Below, piece by piece: positions 1 to 11,104 of a stretch of 64,000 nucleotides of DNA. How positions within the stretch are numbered: position 1 is the first letter of the stretch; the number at the start of each line of letters is the position of its first letter. The translations under genes and the position numbers were made by a program. Below the pieces are notes generated by a model, which did no database searches, was not told the DNA's origin, and saw only the letters and a program-made list of their open reading frames with translations. This stretch comes from Paguma larvata (taxonomy: Eukaryota; Chordata; Mammalia; Carnivora; Viverridae), in assembly GCA_030068075.1 (NCBI GenBank), contig CM057835.1, forward strand, positions 43,506,215 to 43,570,214. The letters are read 5' to 3'.

Positions 1-480
1 TTTTCATGGCTTGGTTATTTGAGGATCCTCTTTCACAAAGTGGCTTTACAAGTTCTTTCCCATTTTTCTGGGCGGTTGACTATCTTATGGATTTGTAGGA
101 GTTCTTTATATTTTCTTTTGTCAGATACATGCATTGCCGATATTTTATCCTTACTAATGGATTTTCTTTTTATTATATTGATGGTGTCTTTGGATAGTCA
201 GCATCTCTTAATTTTAATGTAGCCAAGTTTATCAAAAATTTTTATGGTTAGTTCCTTTGTTGTCCTATTGAAGAAAACATTCTTTGCTCCAAGTTCATAA
301 AGGTGTTACCCAGTGTTTTGTTCTAAAAGTTGTATTGTTTATCCTTCTCACTTAGTTCTACAGTCCACCTGGAATGAATTTTTGTTCGTGGTGTGAAGGC
401 AGAGGTCAAGAGCTGAGCAGCCAGTTTCCGGGGCATGATGAAATAAAAAGGCCATCCTTCTTGAACTGGCCTTTTTTTGA
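1..480 (-). mobile_element. L1 LINE fragment (ORF2 3' region), antisense
   Basis: The plus strand reads as the complement of the distal L1 ORF2 region, with stretches such as 'CCACCTGGAATGAATTTTTG' and 'GGTCAAGAGCTGAGCAGCCA'. It is interrupted by substitutions and is not coding. The 67-residue frame inside it is a by-product of the T-rich complement. It continues past the left edge. Confidence 0.7.
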
Positions 481-484
481 GCAT

Positions 485-690
485 TGATTATGCTATAAGC
501 ATTGCATTAGTTGAGCTTTCATTTCATCTTCACAAAATCCCTATACATACAGGTGCTTCCTCACTTTAGAAATGAGAAAAATTATAATTACATGAGTTAA
601 ATTAATTTCCCAAGTGTTCATGGCTGGTAGGGATCATGAATCTAGGTTTTTGAGCTTAGGTCTTCTGACTTTAGAGCCTTTTTTAAGGTA
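485..690 (-). repeat. MIR-like SINE relic
   Basis: The order is that of a reverse-complemented MIR: a 'TAAGCATTGCATTAG' region, 'CATTTCATCTTCACAAAATCC', 'TTTAGAAATGAGAAAA', then a degenerate ending similar to the tRNA-like part. It is heavily diverged. Confidence 0.5.
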
Positions 691-971
691 ATCATAAGTC
701 CCAGTGTTATCAAGAGGGATAATTACATTTTGTTAGTGAAAACCAAGAGAGTGGAAGGATTGGAAACCACGGTGAAGGGTGAAGGTGAAGAAGGATGACC
801 CTAGAAAAGAAGAGGACCTTGAATAGGGCCTTGCATACGGCAGGACTCCGGAACATTTGCTGAATTGCAAAAGGCATCCTCTTCAGAGTAGCTATAGGGT
901 TTTGTTACTTATACTCCTAGGCCACGTGCAATTTTTATATGCAAAACTTTTTGTGATCTGTTCCTTACCTG

Positions 972-1145
972 TCTATGGCAGTGATTTCCAAAGCATGGTT
1001 CCCCAATCAACAACATCACCTGGAAGCTAGTCGGAAATACAAATTATTGGGCCTCACCCAAGACCTATTAAATAAAAAATTCTAAAGGTCAGAGCTGGAA
1101 ATGTTAACAGCTTCTTCGGGTGCACAAAATTTGAAACATACAAGT
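972..1145 (+). mobile_element. MER5A-like DNA transposon relic (non-autonomous hAT)
   Basis: 'CAGTGATTTCCAAAGCATGG' is followed by 'CATCACCTGGAAGCTAG', 'AAATACAAATTATTGGGCC' and 'CTCACCCAAGACCTATTAAA'. This is the order and spacing of the MER5A consensus. It is short and non-coding. Confidence 0.55.
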
Positions 1146-1328
1146 CCAGAGCCTACATTTTGTCCACCTCTCCTATAAGGCTTCCTTTAACCTGCCATGC
1201 TTGGTCCTACCTCCGGATGAGGGCTTATTGACAGTGTCTCTGCCGGGATTCCCATCACAATCCTTAGCCTGGCTAATACCTTCTCAGGGATCAATCTCTC
1301 CCTATTATTATACATATGCATACGTGTG

Positions 1329-1331
<3 letters not shown>

Positions 1332-1361
<30 letters not shown>
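1332..1361 (+). repeat. (AC)n microsatellite
   Basis: An uninterrupted run of about 15 AC units is preceded by a TGTGCATAC transition. On the complementary strand it explains the poly-CV peptide frame. Confidence 0.95.
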
Positions 1362-1363
<2 letters not shown>

Positions 1364-1419
1364 ATGTCTAGACACAGTCCCTCAGTCACTCTTCTTGCCA
1401 CACTACATTGTCTGCTTAT

Positions 1420-1535
1420 CTGTATCTGCCACTAGACCATGCGGGGCTTAAGGCAAGGGCCTTTGAATTCCTAGAGCAAGGCATATAGTAGGTGTTGAAT
1501 ACAATTTTTTGAGTAAATGAATTGTATTCAATTTT
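1420..1535 (+). repeat. L2 LINE 3'-end relic
   Basis: The fragments 'GGGCTTAAGGCAAGGGCC', 'GCATATAGTAGGTGTTGAAT' and the 'TTTTTTGAGTAAATGAA' ending match the degenerate L2 3' terminus. Confidence 0.45.
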
Positions 1536-1739
1536 ATACTTGAAAGATTTTGATGTTGAAATGGAATTACATAATTTTTTAGTAAATTGGTAGGTATTTG
1601 AAGGACTCTTTTGTGGGAAAGGAATCATAGAACAAGGTACTATGAATAGAGACTTTGAGGAAGCAAGTGGCACTAAGATACCTGTCGCATGAGGCATTCA
1701 AGAAGACTAGAAAATCTCCTAAGACCCTGCAGCCCCTTT

Positions 1740-1895
1740 CCCGCTCCCTCTTCCAAAATGTGAGCTCCTTAAGGCCAGTGACAACATCCCGTTCACTGTG
1801 TGTCCCCAGTCCTCAACAGGGGCTAGTTCAGTGCCTAATACACAATGAATTCACCGTAAATGAATGAATGAATGAATGAATGAATGAATGAGCTA
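1740..1895 (+). repeat. L2 3'-end relic with (GAAT)n tail
   Basis: 'AAATGTGAGCTCCTTAAGGC' and 'AGTTCAGTGCCTAATACACA' match the L2 3' end. The element's short terminal repeat has expanded to a clean (ATGA)n array from about 1857 to 1891. Confidence 0.55.
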
Positions 1896-2329
1896 CTTAA
1901 TGGCACACACACAGTTTTGTTGTTGCTACTGTTCTCTTTGCTCGACTGCTCTTTCCTGAAGACACAACCACAGTTCTAATCGTGGCTTGATAGGAATCTT
2001 GGCACTATGGTAATAACGTAGAAATTCAGGGATGAATTTTTTAGGAGCACCAGTAAAGCAGAAGGAAAAAAAGTGAGAGTTTAACTTTGATAATCATATC
2101 CAACATTTTGTCATCAGAAATGTCATCAGAAATTAGTTTAACTACAGCCTGCGTATGTGTTTTGTGTTTTATGGTTCCTTCCTCTCTTTTTCTTATTTAT
2201 GTGTGGGTAAAGGGACTAGAAAGTGGAGCACCATAATCTCTTCAGCGTTCAGAGGCTCTGACTCTGGCCCCTGGGCAGAGGCCAGACCACGAAGAGCTGG
2301 TGGGTCTTGTTTACTCTGCGGAGGAGTTT

Positions 2330-2680
2330 GTACTTCATCTTGAAGGCAGCTGTAAGCCATTGAATGATGTTAAGGAAGGAAAATAAGGTAATAGATTTGC
2401 TTTTCTAAAGGTCACTCCGACTGCCGTGTGGAGGATTGATTGGGAGGTGGGCAGGGGAGGACGGAGACTGGAGCACAGAAGCCCAGTTAAAAGAAATGTT
2501 GATCCTGATGGAGAGAGAGCTGATGAGGACTTGAACCAGGGCCCTGACAGGGTGGAGCTAAGAAGGGACTGGACTGGGTTCAGCAGATATTCACTGAAGT
2601 TGACTCAACCCACTGAATTTGCTGACAAAGACAGGGGGGGCTTGTCAGGAATTATTAGAGTTAGCTTTGAATTTAATAGT
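2330..2680 (-). repeat. L2 LINE relic, antisense
   Basis: The stretches 'GTAAGCCATTGAATGATG', 'AAAGGTCACTCCGACTGCC' and 'GTGTGGAGGATTGATTGG' correspond to antisense L2. The 87-residue frame here has no protein significance. Confidence 0.45.
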
Positions 2681-2689
2681 AATAATTAA

Positions 2690-4189
2690 ATTGTCAGGCC
2701 TCCGCTTCTCCTGGATCTTCGAGGTTAGGTAATGGAAGCCTTCGTTAACGACAAAGTGCTGAACACATACAAAGTGGGATAATTACCCACAGAAATCATA
2801 CCTCCAAAGTCCATGTGCCAGCGGCAAGCCCTGAGAGTTTGAAAATGAGTTCATGTCTATTGGCGATCAACAGCGGGACTGCACATGTCCTCCTGAACAA
2901 TGAACTTACTGTTCATTCTCAAGCGCTCGTTACAACGGAAATTAGTAACACTTGAATGATTGATGCCTCTCTGCTCCAAACATGCCACTTAGCAAATACT
3001 TGCTGCGCGGAGTATGCCAGGAATTCATATGCTGATTGGTGCCAGACGTGAGTGGCTATTTTTTGTGAATGGAACGAAGCTGGGAACCTCACCGTGAAGA
3101 ATATGCGGTGTATCTGCGTGGGTCGTGGGCAAGATGGTGTTTATAAGTTGGCATTAAGTTGCCTGGTTATGCGTTTTAATGTTTCGGGCCCTGTAAAAAG
3201 GAACATTTAAGCTTCTTCTTACCGATATTTTATGTTATGCTTTTTTTTTCCAAAACCGAAAGCCTTTATTTAACACGTAAAAATCAATCTGCACTAACTC
3301 CACTTCTTAATTTGGGCAACGAGGAAAAAAGGCAATATTCTAACTCTGCTATGTGGGTATGTGTAAAAATGAGGGGGGAAAGGGTCCTCCTTTGGCCTTA
3401 ACCCATTTCCATCAACATCACAGAATTCTCCTTGCACATTTAAGGATCTTTTTTTAATTATTATTATTGCCGACTATTGATCAGCGTTTTGAAGAAAAAC
3501 CAAAGAAGGGAAAAGCAGTATCTATATTCTTTAAGATCGCTTCATTTTTACATATGCTTCCTGCACTGCAGTTTAAGCCTACAATATCCAGGCTTCTGTT
3601 TTAGCCAATGGGTTGCTATGAAATAATTCTGCGGCCTTTTTCACTTCACTTTACTCATTTTCTGCCCTTGGTAAAATATTCATTATTAACTGTTATAAAT
3701 TATAAAATCTCTTTTTTTCCCAGGAAAAGTCTAGACTTTCTTTTTTAACAGATTTGGAACCGATAGGGCTGCTTGCCAGAGGCAGCACTACCAGTAATTG
3801 AATCTGTATGCTGAAGTAGTAAACCCTAGGACTCTTTAGAGGAAGAAATTCTGACGTTTAAGACAGAGCAAAAGCAGGTTGATGGAAAAGTGGAAATCCA
3901 TTGTTGCAAAACTTCCTGATTCCAGGGGGGGAATTGTTGAATAACTGAACATTATAGCAGGTGTTGAACATTAATTCTGTCAAGATTTGCAGAGCCAAGA
4001 ATTCCACTCATTCTCTGTCTCCGTGTTTGGTAAATACTAATCATCGCCATTAGTTTTACTCATGGATCAATTTCATTACATAATTGGAATAAACACCAGC
4101 TACTTGCAGTCAACAAGTTATGTACTGAAAAACCTGTTATACTTTTAGGCACTAAAGATTATAAATTAGTGAGATTTGCCTCTTGCCTT
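2690..4189. other. Repeat-poor intronic sequence; nothing identified with confidence
   Basis: This 1.5 kb contains almost no recognisable interspersed repeat and has mixed base composition with several isolated CpGs (about 2870-3130). No coding exon with good splice sites was found. The T-run at 3240-3250 is followed on the plus strand by the complement of AATAAA, a pattern discussed in the findings as a possible minus-strand retrocopy end. It could hold conserved non-coding sequence, but comparison is needed to say so. Confidence 0.4.
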
Positions 4190-4208
4190 AAAAAAGCTAA
4201 TAGTCTTA

Positions 4209-4417
4209 GGGCGCCTGAGTGGCTCAGTCGGTTAAGTGTATGACTTCAGCTCAGGTCGTGATCTCGTGGTTCGTGAGTTCGAGCCCCGTGTCGGGCTCTG
4301 TGCTAACATCCTGGAGCCTGGAGCCTGTTTCAGATTATGTGTCTCCCTCTCTTTCTCTGCCCCTCCCCTGCTCATGCTCTGTGTCTCTTTCTCTCAAAAA
4401 TAAACAAGCATTTAAAA
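4209..4417 (+). mobile_element. Carnivore tRNA-Lys SINE (SINEC_Fc-type), complete
   Basis: This is a full-length element: head GGCGCCTGAGTGGCTCAGTC, B-box region GTTCGTGAGTTCGAGCCCC, a CT-rich middle, and an AAATAAACAAGCATTTAAA tail. A 15-bp target-site duplication, AAAAAAGCTAATAGT, lies at 4190-4204 and 4418-4432. The perfect duplication and B-box indicate a fairly recent insertion. Confidence 0.97.
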
Positions 4418-4859
4418 AAAAAAGCTAATAGTATTGTCTGGAAGAAAGAGCAGTAAATATATAGCTGTAATAAAGCATCGTGAATCTATGGTGGAGGGTT
4501 ATATGAAGGTACAGAGGAGGCACGCCCAAGCTTGCCAGGTGAGAAGTGGTAGGGGAACAGAGAAGGCTTCCTGGAGGAGGAAATACCTGTGCTGCCTTAA
4601 TGGAGTCTTGACCAATGCTGGGATATAGCCTGGAAATGGTGAAAGTAGATGCACCTTCTTTAAAAGAAATCGGTCAATATATGTCAAGAGTTATGAAAAA
4701 AAAGTTTAGACCTAGAATTTTCTTCCTCTGAATCTTAATTTTTAAAAATCTGAAATACAGAAAAAAAATTATAATTAAGAGTGTTTCATAATTACTCTTA
4801 GCAACAATATTGGAACCAGCAATAGAGAGATTTTTGAGGAAGTTATATTTAATCCGCTT

Positions 4860-4950
4860 AAAGGACTATGTTGGGATGAACACTGGGTGTTATATGTAAA
4901 CCAATTTGAAAATAAACTATTATAAAATTTTAAAAAATTAAAAAAAAGAA
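4860..4950 (+). mobile_element. L1 3'-terminal fragment
   Basis: 'GATGAACACTGGGTGTTATA' is followed by 'CCAATTTGAAAATAAACTAT' and an A-rich tail. This is the characteristic 3' end of carnivore L1 elements, so this is a severely 5'-truncated insertion of about 90 bp. Confidence 0.8.
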
Positions 4951-4984
4951 ACTCATGAAAACTTTATCACAACATTTGGTGGTT

Positions 4985-5260
4985 TATTCTACAAATATTT
5001 ATTGAGCCATCTATGTTAGGCACTGATCTAGGCTCTGTTTATACGGAGTTAAATAGACATGGTTCCTACTTGGAGGAGCTCATGGTGAAATGGGGAACGT
5101 AGAGGATTCAGTTAACTTACAAGAAGAAGAGAGAGATGGACTCTGATGGTAGCCTACGCGTGTTATTAGAATGCGTCTGAGGCCTATGTGATCCCAGTAG
5201 CAGGAGATGGTGGAGGACTTGAGTTTTGAATGATAAGAAAGGAGACATGAGATGGAAACA
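4985..5260 (-). repeat. L2 LINE relic, antisense
   Basis: 'ACAAATATTTATTGAGCCAT' then 'TTAGGCACTGATCTAGGC' and 'GACATGGTTCCTACTTGGAG' reproduce the complement of the L2 3' end. Confidence 0.55.
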
Positions 5261-5334
5261 TTTAACTTTTTTTTAATTTTATAATGTTTTGTGGGAAATA
5301 AAAGCAGACTCTAACATTGGATATACAATTTGAC

Positions 5335-5428
5335 CACAGCCAAATATATATAAGTATATGAACATACATATATAAACATATATATAAAGAGAGAGAAAGA
5401 AAAAGAGAGAAAGAAAAGAAATAAAGTA
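5335..5428. repeat. AT-rich and GA-rich low-complexity tract
   Basis: Irregular (TA)n sequence grades into purine-rich GAGAGAAAGAAAAAGAGAG. No gene-like signal is present. Confidence 0.8.
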
Positions 5429-5520
5429 TTAGTAGTGTATGTCTGAGGACAGTAGTACTATGGGTGATATTTTTCTTGCTTCTTTTTTGCTTTTTTCAAA
5501 TATTGTTATGAACGTATTGG

Positions 5521-5592
5521 TTTTATTTTTTCTAAGTTTATTTATTTTGGGAGAGAGAGTGCAAGCAAAGGAAGGGTAGAGAGCTAGGAGCG

Positions 5593-5664
<72 letters not shown>

Positions 5665-5790
5665 CCCAAGCAGGCTCCATACTGTCAGTGCAAAGCCTGA
5701 CTTGGAGCTCAATTTCATGAATCACAAGATCATGACCTAAGCTGAAACCAAGAGTCAGACGGTCAGCCAGCTGAGTCATCCAGGCACCCC
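5521..5790 (-). mobile_element. Carnivore tRNA-Lys SINE, antisense, with expanded GA tract
   Basis: The complement of the canonical SINE runs from a T-rich tail end at 5521 to the head complement CTGAGTCATCCAGGCACCCC at 5771-5790. Its pyrimidine-rich middle has expanded to a homopurine (GA)n run at 5595-5663 on this strand. Probable imperfect target duplications are AACGTATTG (5511-5519) and AACATATTG (5792-5800). The low-complexity serine/leucine frame on the minus strand is derived from this repeat. Confidence 0.93.
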
Positions 5791-6184
5791 TAACATATTG
5801 CTGTTATAATGAAAGAAAAAGATGCAAGAGGTTGTCGGCAGGAGGGCAAAAGGCACAAAGTGTTCACATTATATAAGGGAACGATGCAGGTCAAGTTCAC
5901 CACACAGGATGGGCACGCTTTCCGGGACTCAATCGCACAGGACAACTTTCTGTTCCCTAACATACCATCCTGTTCCTAAAACACACACACCCATATAAGT
6001 TGTGTCACACAAGTCACCTGGAAAACTCTTTCTGTCTGCCAAAGACATGACTCTTAGATTCATCCCTGTGTAGAGAACCCACTCTGTCCAGCACTGACCT
6101 AGGCACTGAATTTGTCATTTACTAAGTGCATTGGTGTCTCCCGTTTACATAACACTGTGAAATTTAGGAAGCATTTTCACGGAG

Positions 6185-6345
6185 GTTTTAATTTTATTTT
6201 CTCTGCAGCCCTGTGAGGTAGGTAGGACAGATATTATTTTTCTCATTTTACAGTTGAAGAAAGTTAAGACTTAGATGAAGTTTCTTGCCTCCGGTTATGA
6301 GGCTGGTGGGAAGTGTCGAGAGCAATATGGGAACCCAGATCGCTT
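6185..6345 (-). repeat. MIR SINE relic, antisense
   Basis: 'CCCTGTGAGGTAGGTAGGAC', 'TTTTTCTCATTTTACAGTTG' and 'CTTGCCTCCGGTTATGAGGC' appear in MIR reverse-complement order. Confidence 0.65.
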
Positions 6346-6489
6346 AGTGAACACAGCGCCTGTTTCTCTGTGTCACAAATACCCCAGAGTCGGCAGCTCC
6401 TCCTCCTGCGAAAACAGACCAACACTGGGAGAGGGCAGACAAGATGGCTTATTTTTGATCTCTGCCGGCTCCAGTGTCTAGGAGAGTTC

Positions 6490-8440
6490 TAGCACGTGAT
6501 AGATGCTCTTTATTTTTTGTTGTGGTTGGGGCAAAGAACAAAAGAATTATCAGTACTCTGACTTAATACTTAATAAACATACAGTTCCTAAATAAGTCAT
6601 CCAAATAGATACTGTCATTTTCCTTTAGGAATCTACTCTGAAGTTCAAAACAGCAAAGCACGTATATAAACACTACTATTAGGAATAGGGGAAAGAAAGA
6701 AGGGTCAGTGAGGAAGAGCGAAAAGTAAAGCATGGAGACAAAGAGATTCCAAAGTTAAATACAGCAGCTAGTTTGTTATTAATTTCTTTTTTACCCCAAG
6801 GAAAACAAGTCGATACTCCACATTAAACATCATTTTACACTGGGGGGAAAAAGAATGGGAGAAGAGAATGTCTTTGAGAATCATCCAAGCACATCTTATT
6901 TCTTACATATGTACACACTTGTTCTTCTTCTACCTGCGTCTGAAAAGGGGACTCCTTTAGCATTCACTGATGAACTGAGAGAGCATTTTAGGACTCCTGC
7001 TGAGCTCCCGAAATTTTCTAAAAACGTATTAAGGTGGCACATGCAATCACGCCCTAGTGACTTTGGCCATATATGCCCTTTGAAAAATTTCTAATGGCGT
7101 GGTGGACATCCCGCATGTATCTGTCACCACTCGGAATGAGAGTCGGGCTTTTGGCTCATTGCAGTGATCTCTGCTTGGCTTCAGTGTTATATGACCTCTG
7201 ATCTAGTGAAAGCGAAGGGTTCTTTGTAACTCCCTCCTAAATGAGACCGCATATTCTTTTTCTGCTCTACATGTGGTGGTGGGAAACAGCTTAGCGATAC
7301 ACACAGGAACGATTCTGCTGGTAGATAAGGAAAACAAAATGAAATTGCTATCTGTATGACCCTAGACCTTTTAGGTTGTTTTCAAAACTCATCACTGCAA
7401 CAGTGATTTCCCCCATATTGTTTTTGACTAGCTTTGCAGATTTGGCTTTCTACGTATATGGGAGGCATCTTTAAATCCATATACTTTTTTTTCTTTTTTT
7501 CTTTTTTTTTTTTTTTTTTTTTACAAATGACCTTTGGAAATGATTTCCAATAACCACATCCGACTTTAAGCTCAAGGCTTGGTAGTAAAAGGTCACTCTA
7601 CATTTAGACTAAATGCGGATAGATTTGTACTCCCCGTAGCAGGCTCTTGCTTGAGGACCCGCTATTGTATTTGACCCAATCTTCTTTCTAACCCAAGCAT
7701 TTAGACAGCTTCCACATGGTTTTTATTTAAACTTCCTTTTTTTAAACTTCGGTACAAATTAAATGGCTTTATGTATTATAAGTAACATATTTTCTTTAGA
7801 GATGCACATTTTCCTTAGAAATTCAAGAAAATAGAATGAAGCATGTGTGTCGGACTCCCCCTAAGACAATTCTGTGATTTCACACGGGATTCTCCCGGCC
7901 CGTGCCAGCCCCGCAGAGCATGCTCTAAAGCACCTGAGCCTCCTCAGATCCCTTGTTTCCCTCTCCTTCTTTCCTTCAAATAAGACCATTCCTTTTAAGT
8001 TGAGGAGAAGGGGTGGATGCAGCCTCTAAACTCAGGCAGCTCTGCATAAACACAGGGCTGCATGGTAGAGAGTGCAAAGAGATAAAAAAATTTTTTCACC
8101 TTCTAAACTCGGGGAGCAATGCTCATTCTCCTGTCCCCAGCTTCCTCCCCTCATCAGGCCCCGGTGGTTTCCATTCAAGCGCTATGTGGTACGTTTGTGA
8201 CTCTGTCCCACCACGAAGCCTCTAGAAATGAGTTACAGGGTGCTTTTCTTCTTGTCCTACAAGAGTCTGTCCATAGTAAAGGAAGACTTCAACAATATGC
8301 AGAAGACTCGATCTTCTCTCCGAGTCTGGGCAAGTTCTAGGACTGCCGACTGTCAGAGAGCCCTCCCCTAGCCCCTGCCCTCCTGATCCTCACCTCTTCC
8401 TTACCCAGCAGAAAAGCAAAGTTCCCTCCTGTTGCTCGGT
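6490..8440. other. Intronic sequence without an assigned element
   Basis: Mostly unique-looking AT-rich sequence with a long T-rich tract at about 7487-7523 (poly-T with C interruptions). The 79-residue frame starting at 6855 and the overlapping short frames around 8013-8340 have no motif, domain or splice context, and I do not regard them as genes. Confidence 0.4.
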
Positions 8441-8449
8441 CGTGTAGGG

Positions 8450-8575
8450 CCCTGGAAAGGACCCTGAGTGGGCATCAGGGGCCCCGACTCACACTCGAGG
8501 CCTGCCATTTGCCAGTTATGTGACTTGAGTCTACATCACCTGTCCTCTGTGAGTGACTTGTCGTCGGAACAGAAT
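8450..8575 (+). repeat. Possible MIR relic
   Basis: 'GCCTGCCATTTGCCAGTTATG' (in part), 'TGACTTGAGTCTACATCACC' and 'TGTCCTCTGTGAGTG' resemble the MIR core in sense orientation, strongly diverged. Confidence 0.4.
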
Positions 8576-9189
8576 GAGTTAATAGAATTAATTCTATAAA
8601 TTCAAGGAAACAACATCCAGCCTTGACCATGCCCCTTTTTGATAAATGAATGTTTTTGTATCAGATTCCCCAGGAAGAGAGTCAGATTCCTGCAGCTCCC
8701 TCTGATTCTGATTGCAGAGAAGGTGCTCAGATGAATCGGTCTGCCCTAAGAATTCACCAGCATAAGATAATTTCCTATTTTCAAATAGCACTTGAAAAAT
8801 TCTAAGTTGCTTTCGCTTATCCCACTTACAGTAGCTCATGTAATCCTCCTGATTCGCATAGATTTGGGGCCCGCTGTTGGAGTCCCTTCAAGTATGCTTG
8901 GCGCCCTTCCGAGGACTGCCTCAGAGCACTGGCTGCTCTTCCAAGGTGGTGGGGGGCAGCCCTTGTTGACCGGCCAACGCAGAAGTGTGTGCAAATACAA
9001 AAGACCAACTCCTTTGCCTGGAGGTGGAATAAATCCTGAGATGTAGTTTGCAGTCCACATCACCCCTCCCTCAAAACTCAAGCTGAGCCTGGCACTTTTG
9101 AAATCACCCTTGTTTGGCTCCCTCCCCTTCCACGCCCTGCTCTCCCCACCCCTTACGTGTTTCTCCTGGGAACGCATCCTTACTACATC

Positions 9190-9386
9190 GCTTGCCAGGG
9201 TGGCTCAGTCTGTTAAGTGTCTGACAGCCCCAGGTTGTGATCTCGCGGTTCATGAGCTCAAGCCCCGCATCTGACTCTTTGCTGTCCGTGCAGAGCCTGC
9301 TTCTGATCCTCTGTCAACCTCCCCCACTTAGTCTCTCTCTCTTTCTCTCTCTCAAAAATAAACAAAACCTTAAAAAAAAAAAAAAA
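9190..9386 (+). mobile_element. Carnivore tRNA-Lys SINE
   Basis: A diverged head (CCAGGGTGGCTCAGTCTGTT), the B-box region GGTTCATGAGCTCAAGCCCC, a CT-rich middle and a CTCAAAAATAAACAAAACC/poly-A tail. No clear target duplication was found, which suggests an older copy. Confidence 0.93.
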
Positions 9387-9454
9387 CCTTAAATGGCAGA
9401 GTTGACAAGGCTTTGTTGGTGTGTTATCAAAAGACTCATGTTGGCATCTCTGCT

Positions 9455-9615
9455 ACCATGGCTTGGAGCCCCATGGCCTGGAGCAAGTCACCTGAAGCTC
9501 AGGGCCTCTCTGTCTTCATTTGTAAAATGAAAATAATAATACCTGCTCTGCCTGCTGATGGGTTCTTGGGAGAATCGGACTGCGAAGGTGTTTGAAAGCT
9601 GCCAAACATAATGCA
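9455..9615 (+). repeat. MIR SINE relic
   Basis: 'GAGCAAGTCACCTGAAGC', 'CTTCATTTGTAAAATGAAAA' and 'TAATAATACCTGC' follow the MIR core order. It is non-coding. Confidence 0.65.
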
Positions 9616-9710
9616 AACATAAGAAAACTAACTTTTTAACTTGATAATAAAATCAGGGGTAGGCTTTCAGAGGAAACGAACTCAAAGCAGTTTTGAGATG
9701 GAGAAAACAT

Positions 9711-9980
9711 GGGGCGCCTGGGTGGCTCAGTCGGGTAAGCATCCAGCTTTGGCTCAGGTCATGATCTCAGGGTTCATGAGTTCAAGGTCATGGGTTTGTG
9801 AGTGCAAGGTCATGATCTCAGGGTTCCTGAGTTCAAGTCCCATGTCCAGGCTCTCTCTCTGCCGACAACGTGGAGCCTACTTTGGATTCTCTGTCTCTCT
9901 CTCTATCTCTCTCTCTGCCCTCCCCAACTCGCACGCACACTCTCTCTCTCAAATAAATAAACATTAAAAAAAAAAGATTC
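9711..9980 (+). mobile_element. Carnivore tRNA-Lys SINE with internal triplication of the B-box segment
   Basis: The head is canonical, GGGGCGCCTGGGTGGCTCAG, and the tail is CAAATAAATAAACATT/poly-A. Likely target duplications AGAAAACAT lie at 9702-9710 and 9981-9989. The segment around the polymerase III B box is repeated three times in tandem: 9757-9785, 9786-9807 (shortened by 7 bp) and 9808-9836. This makes the element longer than its relatives. The frame of 108 residues spanning it is a repeat artefact. Confidence 0.95.
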
Positions 9981-10731
9981 AGAAAACATACTTCACATCT
10001 TGGTCTCCCCACATTCCTAATGCCTCTCTCATCTAAATGTTTGTTCTAAGTAGCCCATCAGTGTTCCAGATAGTCACAAGAGAAAATAGAAAGGCAGCAT
10101 TTCCCTCTGTCTCAGCTACTAACCTTTCTCCATCTGGCCAGAGAACTTTGCTGTGCCTACTAACACCTACCAGTGTTCACTACCTATTCCTAAGCCCTGA
10201 TTTTCATTTCATTAATCCCTAATTTCTTTTATTTCAGAATGTATTGGGTTTTAAAACGTCAAGAGGGAAATAGACTTCTCAGGGAGGCCTGTGTCGTAGA
10301 TCATGGTTCAAATCTTACACTTCACATTTCGTGATATCGACACAAATTGATGGGACCCAACAGAACAGAGCCAATAAAACATGTGGCCCAGATGGTGGCT
10401 TGACTAGAAGCATCTCAATGTGTCTGAAAGATCATGGCATGCGTACAAAGTTTCCACGGAGGCCCTACAAGATTCATGATAAGATTTTATTTTTAATAAG
10501 GATCTAATTAGAAGGCTCAGCATGACAGCGTTAGAAGACATGAGTAACCAGTACAGTTTGGTACGAAAAGTATTTGTCAAGCACTTAAGCTCCAGGGATA
10601 AAAGGAAGAATAATACATAGCTCCTGGTGGAGGAAATAGATACAAAAATGGATCATTAAAACCGAATATGATAAGCGCTCAGCATGCCCAGAGCAATGGC
10701 ATCCAGTCTGGGGTTCAAAACACCCTTCACC

Positions 10732-10863
10732 GGGGTGCCTGAGTGGCTCAGTCGGTTAAACATCGACTTTGGATTAGGTCATGATCTTGTGGTTCATGGA
10801 TTCCAGCCCCGGGTTGGGCTCTGTGCTGACAGCTCAGAACCTGGAGCCTGCTTTGGATTCTGC

Positions 10864-10896
<33 letters not shown>

Positions 10897-10979
10897 CATC
10901 CCTGCTCGCACTCTGTCTCTCTCTCACTCTCAAAAATAAACAAAAAATTTTTTTAATTTTTTTAAAAATTTACAAAAAT
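10732..10979 (+). mobile_element. Carnivore tRNA-Lys SINE
   Basis: Head GGGGTGCCTGAGTGGCTCAG, a CTGACAGCTCAGAACCTGGA body, and an expanded (CT)n run at about 10866-10894. The tail is AAAAATAAACAAAAAA followed by an A/T-rich stretch. A short likely target duplication (CTTCACC) flanks it. Confidence 0.94.
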
Positions 10980-11104
10980 CACTTCACCATGTAAAATGTC
11001 ACCCTCTCGAGTTTTTATGAAATACTTGAAAATCTCTTTAAATTTCCATAGGGCCTTTTTCCCACTGGCCCTGATCTTTGCCTCATTGATTCCGGCTTAT
11101 CCTT

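Noticed and set aside
1332..1361. Cysteine/valine-rich coding repeat on the minus strand
   Set aside because: It is a (AC)n microsatellite read as codons.
4209..4290. tRNA-like sequence (A and B box) as a tRNA gene
   Set aside because: It is the tRNA-Lys-derived head of a SINE, with a CT-rich body, A-rich tail and target-site duplication. It is not a functional tRNA.
5429..5779. Minus-strand frame with a long serine-leucine repeat
   Set aside because: It is the translation of an antisense SINE and its GA/CT microsatellite.
9757..9836. Short regularly spaced repeats suggesting a CRISPR-like array
   Set aside because: Units are directly adjacent with no spacers, and lie within a SINE of a mammalian genome.
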